Assembly: GCA_023133395.1 (NCBI GenBank)
Contig: JAGLWO010000246.1
Coordinates: 1 to 9,871, forward strand
DNA: 9,871 nucleotides
Direction of reading: 5' to 3'
From: Candidatus Cloacimonadota bacterium
GTDB lineage: Bacteria; Cloacimonadota; Cloacimonadia; Cloacimonadales; TCS61
Shown: piece after piece, positions 6,072 to 9,871 of the stretch
How positions within the stretch are numbered: position 1 is the stretch's first letter
Layout: the number at the start of each line of letters is the position of its first letter
Notes under the pieces: model-generated
Databases searched by the model: none
Told to the model about the DNA's origin: nothing
The model's input: only the letters and a program-made list of their open reading frames with translations
Position numbers and translations under genes: made by a program

Positions 6072-6583
6072 TGAGTAAAATTTTAATCTTGGATGCTGTA
6101 TCTCTAATCAATATTCTTGAAAGATGTGAATCAAAAAACTTAATTGATTATTTCAAAGAAATTAATATTGAATTTCATGTGGTTAAAGAAGTTATTAATG
6201 AGTTTAACAAAAAACCAAAAGAAATAGGCAAGACAAGATTGCAGGAAAGTATTGATACAAGCATAATAGAAATAATCGAATTTGATCAAGAAAACATAGA
6301 TTTATCCGTATTGATTAAATTAAATGGATTAGATGAGGGTGAACTTGTGTCTGCTTTGTACCATATGGAAAATCGAGAATATAAACTTGTGTCGGATGAT
6401 AATGCAGCACACAAGATTCTACTAGAAAATTTTGAAATAACCTGTTTGTGGACAACTAATCTATTACAAATACTTATTGATAATGAAGTAATCGATGTTG
6501 ATGAAGTTAAAACTATATATCAGGAAATGAAAAAAAATGGTTTTTGGGGAGTAAAACGTCCTGTGTTTAGAAAAAGGAAATAA
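6071..6583 (+). CDS. PIN-domain nuclease, probable toxin of the pair (DUF3368-like)
   Basis: A 170-residue protein with the acidic layout of PIN-domain RNases. D8 lies in ILDAVSLIN, E44 in VVKEVINEF, D88 and E91 in LDEGELVSAL, and D109/D110 in LVSDDNAAHKIL. The C-terminal part (ITCLWTTNLLQILIDN, then a YQEMKKNGFW segment) resembles the end of the DUF3368 PIN subgroup, where a 'G-LG-L-A--G---' pattern precedes 'L---GF'. PIN toxins such as VapC cut tRNA or rRNA using Mg2+; the target here is unknown. The canonical first motif D-(T/S)-(N/S/A) is D-A-V, a mild deviation. ATG 6071 overlaps the TGA of the HTH-M78 gene in TGATG with no own Shine-Dalgarno sequence, so translation should depend on the upstream gene. 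This gene order (antitoxin first) fits type II toxin-antitoxin loci. A very basic tail (KRPVFRKRK) ends the protein. The PIN fold is confident; toxicity is inferred. Confidence 0.8.
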   Translation: MSKILILDAVSLINILERCESKNLIDYFKEINIEFHVVKEVINEFNKKPKEIGKTRLQESIDTSIIEIIEFDQENIDLSVLIKLNGLDEGELVSALYHMENREYKLVSDDNAAHKILLENFEITCLWTTNLLQILIDNEVIDVDEVKTIYQEMKKNGFWGVKRPVFRKRK

Positions 6584-6588
6584 TTTGC

Positions 6589-7410
6589 ATGCAATACGAC
6601 AAAATCAAAGATAAATTTGCCAAGCTGATAGATAAATTCCCGATCTTCAGGAAATTGTTTTACACATCTATAGATATGCTGTTATTGCGTCAATGGTATG
6701 TGAAAAGAGAGATAAAAAAATATTTTCCGAAAGATAAACTGATCCGATTTTACGATGCCGGTGCCGGCTTCGGTCAATATTCATATTTTATTCTTAAGTA
6801 TTTTAAGAATACCAAAGTGCACGCAGTTGATTTAAAAGCAGATTACATGAACTCTTTTGCCCGATATGCAGTCAAACACAACTTGCAGGATTTCACTGCA
6901 CAACAGGCAGATTTAACCGCTTATGTTCCAAAAGATAAGGTCAACCTGATACTTGCTATCGACATCCTGGAACACATTGAAAATGATGAGCAGGTTTTAC
7001 GGAATTTCCGCGAGGTTCTGACCGAAGGCGGCAAGTTGATAATTTCCTCACCCAGCACTTTTGATGAATCTGCAAAATTCACGGCAGAACATGTACGCCC
7101 CGGTTACAGTAAAGAGGAGATAATCTCTAAACTTGAAAAAGCAGGTTTTAAAATAGTTTCATTTAAATATTCTTACGGAAAGTGGGGACACCTTGCCTGG
7201 CTGCTGTCTGTGAAATATCCGATGAGTATGCTAGGAATAAGTAAACTGTTTTTCCTGTTAATGCCTTTTTACTATCTACTGTTCTACCCACTTTCGGTAC
7301 TGTTAATGCTGCTGGATGTGAACATGAAGAACAAAACAGGAACAGGTGTTGTCGTGGTAGCGGAAAGAAAATTTAGTAATTCGGAAGCACAAGATAATTC
7401 AATAAATTAA
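6589..7410 (+). CDS. Class I SAM-dependent methyltransferase with a hydrophobic C-terminal segment
   Basis: 273 residues. The SAM-binding motif I is IRFYDAGAGFGQYS (52-65), with D81 in VHAVDLKAD at the end of strand 2. The motif IV region is LILAIDILEHIENDEQVLRNF (120-140), with the GGKLIISSPS strand at 147-156. HVRPGYSKEEI (169-179) resembles the loop after strand 5 in Methyltransf_11/UbiE-like enzymes. A strongly hydrophobic stretch at about 214-243 (KLFFLLMPFYYLLFYPLSVL) interrupts the C-terminal part and could be a re-entrant or transmembrane anchor. This suggests a lipid or membrane-linked substrate, such as a quinone or glycolipid. The protein then resumes a final beta-strand, TGTGVVVVAERK. 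Its ribosome-binding site, AAAAAGGAAA (6571-6580), lies within the last codons of the PIN gene, and the gap is only 5 bp. Fold sure; substrate unknown. Confidence 0.82.
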   Translation: MQYDKIKDKFAKLIDKFPIFRKLFYTSIDMLLLRQWYVKREIKKYFPKDKLIRFYDAGAGFGQYSYFILKYFKNTKVHAVDLKADYMNSFARYAVKHNLQDFTAQQADLTAYVPKDKVNLILAIDILEHIENDEQVLRNFREVLTEGGKLIISSPSTFDESAKFTAEHVRPGYSKEEIISKLEKAGFKIVSFKYSYGKWGHLAWLLSVKYPMSMLGISKLFFLLMPFYYLLFYPLSVLLMLLDVNMKNKTGTGVVVVAERKFSNSEAQDNSIN

Positions 7411-7423
7411 AAAGGGGAAAATT

Positions 7424-8101
7424 ATGCATAACTACATCAGACCATTAGTTGAATTATTCAGGCAGAACGCCAATGCAGAAAATGCTGCACCAATGGCAAA
7501 ATATATGAAAAACCTGTTCCCATATCTGGGAATAAAAACACCGCAAAGAAGAGAACTTCTCAAACAATTTTTCAAGGAATACGGAGTTCCCGAAATTTCC
7601 TATATAAAGCAAATTATCTTGGATTTGTGGGAACTTCCAGAAAGAGAATTTCAATATTGTGCTGTTGGAATACTACGAAAATTCAGTAAGAAACTCGATA
7701 AAGAGATGATAGATCTTTTTGAATATCTCATTGTTCATAAATCATGGTGGGATACTGTGGATGGTCTCGCTTGCTGGCTTGTAGGAAATCATTTTAAACG
7801 TTTCCCTGAATTTATAAGACCATACACAGAAAAATGGATGAAATCAGGTAATATGTGGCTGCAGAGAACTGTTATTTTGTTTCAACTCGATTATAAAGAA
7901 AAAACAGATGTGGAACTACTCTTCGAAAACATAAAAAAATGTACTGGCTCAAAAGAGTTTTTCATTCAAAAAGCAATTGGCTGGGCATTACGAGAATATT
8001 CAAAAACAGATGAAGCAATTGTGATTGATTTTGTGGAAAATAATAAACTTGCTTCACTCAGTAAAAGAGAATCCTTGAAAAGACTGAAGAAAAAGATATA
8101 A
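7424..8101 (+). CDS. alkD: AlkD-family DNA glycosylase (alkylation repair)
   Basis: A HEAT-like-repeat DNA glycosylase of 225 residues that removes positively charged alkylated bases (3-methyladenine, 7-methylguanine) without base flipping; it starts base excision repair. The catalytic cleft residues described for Bacillus cereus AlkD occur here at the same positions: W109 and D113 in KSWWDTVDG (106-114), R148 in MWLQRTVILF, and W187 in KAIGWALREYSK. Length and helical pattern are normal for the family, and KTPQRREL (38-45) matches the N-terminal signature. A good ribosome-binding site, AGGGG (7413-7417), stands 6 bases before the ATG. It follows the methyltransferase by 13 bp, so the two are probably co-transcribed; a functional link between them is not evident. 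It ends before a convergent region with a hairpin. Confidence 0.92.
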   Translation: MHNYIRPLVELFRQNANAENAAPMAKYMKNLFPYLGIKTPQRRELLKQFFKEYGVPEISYIKQIILDLWELPEREFQYCAVGILRKFSKKLDKEMIDLFEYLIVHKSWWDTVDGLACWLVGNHFKRFPEFIRPYTEKWMKSGNMWLQRTVILFQLDYKEKTDVELLFENIKKCTGSKEFFIQKAIGWALREYSKTDEAIVIDFVENNKLASLSKRESLKRLKKKI

Positions 8102-8150
8102 ACCGATATTATTTTGGTTGCGGAATAAAAAAAGATAATAATGTTTTGGA

Positions 8151-8173
8151 CTGGACTTCATCCAGAAGTCCAG
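8151..8173. terminator. Hairpin between convergent genes, possible bidirectional terminator
   Basis: CTGGACTTC (8151-8159) and GAAGTCCAG (8165-8173) form a perfect 9-bp stem with a 5-base ATCCA loop. It lies 49 bp after alkD and 28 bp beyond the stop of the minus-strand beta-helix gene. No T-run follows directly on either strand; the nearest on the minus strand is about 17 bases further (A-run at 8127-8133 on plus). It is either a weak terminator or an interspersed palindrome. Confidence 0.45.
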
Positions 8174-8201
8174 CCTTACTTCGTTCTATTAAACTCCTGT
8201 A

Positions 8202-9443
8202 TTATTTCATCAGCAGGCACTTCCTCACAGCCTCTGTTTTTCCATCTATATTCAATTTATAAAAATAAATACCCGAACTTATAGCTTGATCATTTTCGTT
8301 GGTGCCATCCCATACAACTTCTCTCGTTCCCAAACCCCCGTTTGGGAATGTTTCAAGCGTTTTTACTTTCTGTCCTTTGAGATTATAGATTTCAAGAGTC
8401 ACAAACGGGGACGTTTGTGTTACAGAAAAAGTAATTGTTGTAGAGGGATTAAAGGGATTGGGGTAATTTTGATAAAGATGCGCATCGGTTGGAATAATTA
8501 TGTTATCATTAAGTCCAGTCTGGTTATAATAAAATGCTCCCATATCTGCTATTGTGCCATCGGGATCGAGCGGAAAAGCTGGATCTCCTGCATCGATACA
8601 GGGAGAATCTGCAGTTAAATGATAATCACCTGTTCCAACGAATAACGGGTCTTCCGAGATGCTGTGTTCTCCAGGTGTAAGATTCATATAATTCGTTGTA
8701 TTTCCCCATACGTCATTGTAATCGGCAATTGGGAAGGGACTTCCAGTAATTTGATCATATTGAAAACCAACACCGCTGTTGTTTACGATAATATTATTTA
8801 TCACTGTTAAACTATCACTATTTGCCTGATGCAACATTCCACCAAAGTTATTATCTGCTATTGTGTTGTTTTCAATCTTTGCAGATGACCATTGGGAATA
8901 AATACCAGCACCAACAAAGAAATCTGTAGAATTATCATAGATCAGATTACGCCTGATAATAGAACTTTCGTAAATTGCACCAATACCGGAAACATTGTTG
9001 TGCCTTATGATATTATTAAAAATTTCACAATCTCCATTAAGCCGAATGGCGAATTTGTTTGTAGATGGTTCCGGCTGTCCGGCATATTCCACAATACAAT
9101 GTTGCATAATAGAGAAGTCGGAAAGTTCAATGTTGTACCAGTCACCGGGATTGGGTGTAGATGCGTTGGATGTAAAAAGGATCGGGTCGGATTCGGTTCC
9201 GATTGCAGATAAAATCCCATAAGCAACGAATTGATAGAAACCATCAAATCTAACTTCTACGCCTGCTTCTATTACCAGTAAGGAATCACCAACAATCGAA
9301 ATATTCCCCACAACGATATACGGGCTGTTGGCAAGTGTCCACGTTCCGGAGACTTCTCCCGAAACATTTGTTTGTGCAGACAATACTTGAGCTGATATTA
9401 CAACTATTACAATAAGTAAAATCCATTTTGCTTGTTTTCTCAT
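8202..9443 (-). CDS. Secreted right-handed beta-helix protein with type IX-like C-terminal sorting domain
   Basis: A 413-residue exported protein. Residues 1-23 are a Sec signal peptide (basic MRKQAK, hydrophobic core, cleavage after LSA). Residues about 25-110 form an N-terminal strand region with repeated V-I-I patterns. About 110-240 are parallel beta-helix coils of the PbH1/NosD sort, with recurring 'I-NN-I--N' steps (FNNIIRHNN, RRNLIYDN, ENNTIADNN, INNIIVNN). Residues 262-304 carry the 'DPLFVGTGDYHLTADSPCIDAGDP' and 'DPDG-IADMGA' closure common in such surface proteins. From about 323, the NYPNPFNPSTTITFS signature starts a FlgD-like Ig/type IX sorting domain ending GIYFYKLNIDGKTEAVRKCLLMK. 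The protein is likely surface-attached or released; ligand unknown, with possible polysaccharide binding or cleavage. AAGGAG (9454-9449) lies about 5 bases before the ATG. Two perfect palindromes lie in the tail-coding part. Confidence 0.88.
   Translation of the reverse strand: MRKQAKWILLIVIVVISAQVLSAQTNVSGEVSGTWTLANSPYIVVGNISIVGDSLLVIEAGVEVRFDGFYQFVAYGILSAIGTESDPILFTSNASTPNPGDWYNIELSDFSIMQHCIVEYAGQPEPSTNKFAIRLNGDCEIFNNIIRHNNVSGIGAIYESSIIRRNLIYDNSTDFFVGAGIYSQWSSAKIENNTIADNNFGGMLHQANSDSLTVINNIIVNNSGVGFQYDQITGSPFPIADYNDVWGNTTNYMNLTPGEHSISEDPLFVGTGDYHLTADSPCIDAGDPAFPLDPDGTIADMGAFYYNQTGLNDNIIIPTDAHLYQNYPNPFNPSTTITFSVTQTSPFVTLEIYNLKGQKVKTLETFPNGGLGTREVVWDGTNENDQAISSGIYFYKLNIDGKTEAVRKCLLMK
8327..8348. 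repeat. Palindrome P1 inside the sorting-tail coding region
   Basis: TTCCCAAAC (8327-8335), loop CCCC, then GTTTGGGAA (8340-8348): a perfect 9-bp stem. It is read in frame as FPNGGLG on the minus strand. The arms and flanks (TCTCGTTCCCA and TGGGAATG) resemble REP-type palindromes of the TTCCCA...TGGGAA kind that I recall from many bacterial genomes. Confidence 0.7.
8400..8419. repeat. Palindrome P2 inside the sorting-tail coding region
   Basis: CACAAACG (8400-8407), loop GGGA, then CGTTTGTG (8412-8419): a perfect 8-bp stem, read in frame as TQTSPFVT on the minus strand. It starts 52 bp from the end of P1 and shares the CAAAC/GTTTG core with it. Confidence 0.65.
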
Positions 9444-9580
9444 TTTTGCTCCTTATTATTATTATATTAGAAGAAATTCTTGTTTTACTTTTTCACCAGT
9501 TCCACGCATCTGTTCATTGTTGTTACTGCATATTTATCATACTGTATAATATTATTGATGCTTTTTTCCTACCTGCTATT
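9444..9580 (-). promoter_or_regulatory. Intergenic leader upstream of the beta-helix gene
   Basis: 137 bp between the barrel-protein stop and the beta-helix start. TATAAT reads on the minus strand at 9466-9461 but lacks a good -35 box and would leave a leader of about 10 nt, so it may be chance. Short palindromes are present (ATAATATTAT at 9546-9555 and AAGAAATTCTT at 9471-9481). No convincing terminator for the upstream gene is visible. Confidence 0.3.
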
Positions 9581-9871
9581 TTAATAGAGCATAAAATTTA
9601 GGGTCAGAAGGTAAGATATGGCATAGGTTTTATGCTTATCTTCTTCATAATAGGTTGTACCTTGATGCTTTTCGTGACCATACACAATATTCAGTTTAAC
9701 ATTGATGCGTGATTTAAATTCATACCCACCTCCTATATTGAAACCAATACCACTTTTTAACCTATCATTAAAACTATCGGCTATTAATGCACCTCCTACT
9801 GTGCCTTCCATAAAAAAGGAAGGTGCCTGTTCATCGAAGAAATAGGTTAATCCAAACTCAGGAAGTATCGA
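9581..9871 (-). CDS. Outer-membrane beta-barrel protein, C-terminal part (5'-truncated by window edge)
   Basis: The reading frame stays open from the stop at 9581-9583 to the window edge, giving 96 residues. An internal ATG at 9811 should not be taken as the start, because the in-frame upstream part (ILPEFGLTYFFDEQAPSFF) has the same character. The protein shows alternating hydrophobic/polar strands typical of small outer-membrane barrels: a GLTYFF strand, a VGGALIADSF strand, IGFNIGGGYEF, INVKLNIVYGHE, and a final TYAISYLLTLNFMLY strand ending in an aromatic residue, the usual barrel-assembly signal. It resembles OmpW/OprF-like or 'outer membrane beta-barrel' domain proteins. Function unknown: porin, structural or adhesin-associated. 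It lies upstream of the secreted beta-helix gene on the same strand with a 137-bp gap, so co-transcription is possible but unproven. Confidence 0.7.
   Translation of the reverse strand, partial: SILPEFGLTYFFDEQAPSFFMEGTVGGALIADSFNDRLKSGIGFNIGGGYEFKSRINVKLNIVYGHEKHQGTTYYEEDKHKTYAISYLLTLNFMLY

Noticed and set aside
6789..6811. Perfect 9-bp inverted repeat TATTCTTAA/TTAAGAATA
   Set aside because: It is AT-rich, lies inside the methyltransferase core and encodes an ordinary helix (ILKYFKN), so chance is the simplest explanation.
8286..9247. Several open frames opposite to or overlapping the beta-helix gene
   Set aside because: They are low-complexity shadows of the minus-strand gene, which has a signal peptide, repeats, a sorting domain and a good ribosome-binding site.

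Overview
The window looks like chromosome from an uncultured, AT-rich, Gram-negative bacterium of the FCB superphylum (Fibrobacterota-Chlorobiota-Bacteroidota and relatives; a Cloacimonadota-like lineage is my best guess). The main evidence is the secreted beta-helix protein at 8202-9443 (-), whose C-terminal tail starts with the NYPNPFNPSTTI-type signature of type IX secretion/FlgD-like sorting domains. A beta-barrel outer-membrane protein fragment lies next to it. The lineage is inferred from protein style only.

Layout. (1) 3-2965 (+) is a compact housekeeping run: the C-terminal S4 domain of tyrosyl-tRNA synthetase, a site-2-protease-like M50 membrane metallopeptidase, a type I glutamine synthetase, and a small SAM-dependent methyltransferase. 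(2) 3003-3755 (-) is a protein of unknown function with a compact four-cysteine motif. It is convergent with the methyltransferase and divergent from the next gene. (3) 3882-4910 (+) is a glucokinase of the Glk family. (4) 4918-6583 (+) is a self-contained two-gene module, the most interesting part of the window. An Xre-type HTH/M78 (ImmA/IrrE-like) metallopeptidase overlaps a PIN-domain nuclease gene by one base. It is preceded by a 99-bp control region with two near-identical dyads 52 bp apart and a very strong Shine-Dalgarno sequence. It reads as a toxin-antitoxin-like or stress-switch cassette. (5) 6589-8101 (+) holds a second methyltransferase with a hydrophobic C-terminal segment, then an AlkD-type DNA glycosylase with its key residues intact. 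(6) 8202-9871 (-) carries the secreted beta-helix protein and the truncated barrel protein.

How the genes relate. The first block is probably one transcription unit, judging by its 10-29 bp gaps. The HTH-M78/PIN pair should be translationally coupled, with the HTH protein as the likely autorepressor and antitoxin. The following methyltransferase starts 5 bp after the PIN stop and takes its ribosome-binding site from the last PIN codons, so the cassette and the methyltransferase/alkD genes may be co-transcribed.

Other points of interest are a Tyr-to-Phe change at the position of the adenylylation site in glutamine synthetase, and two perfect palindromes inside the coding sequence of the sorting tail. 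I saw no tRNA, rRNA, CRISPR array, transposase or phage structural gene.
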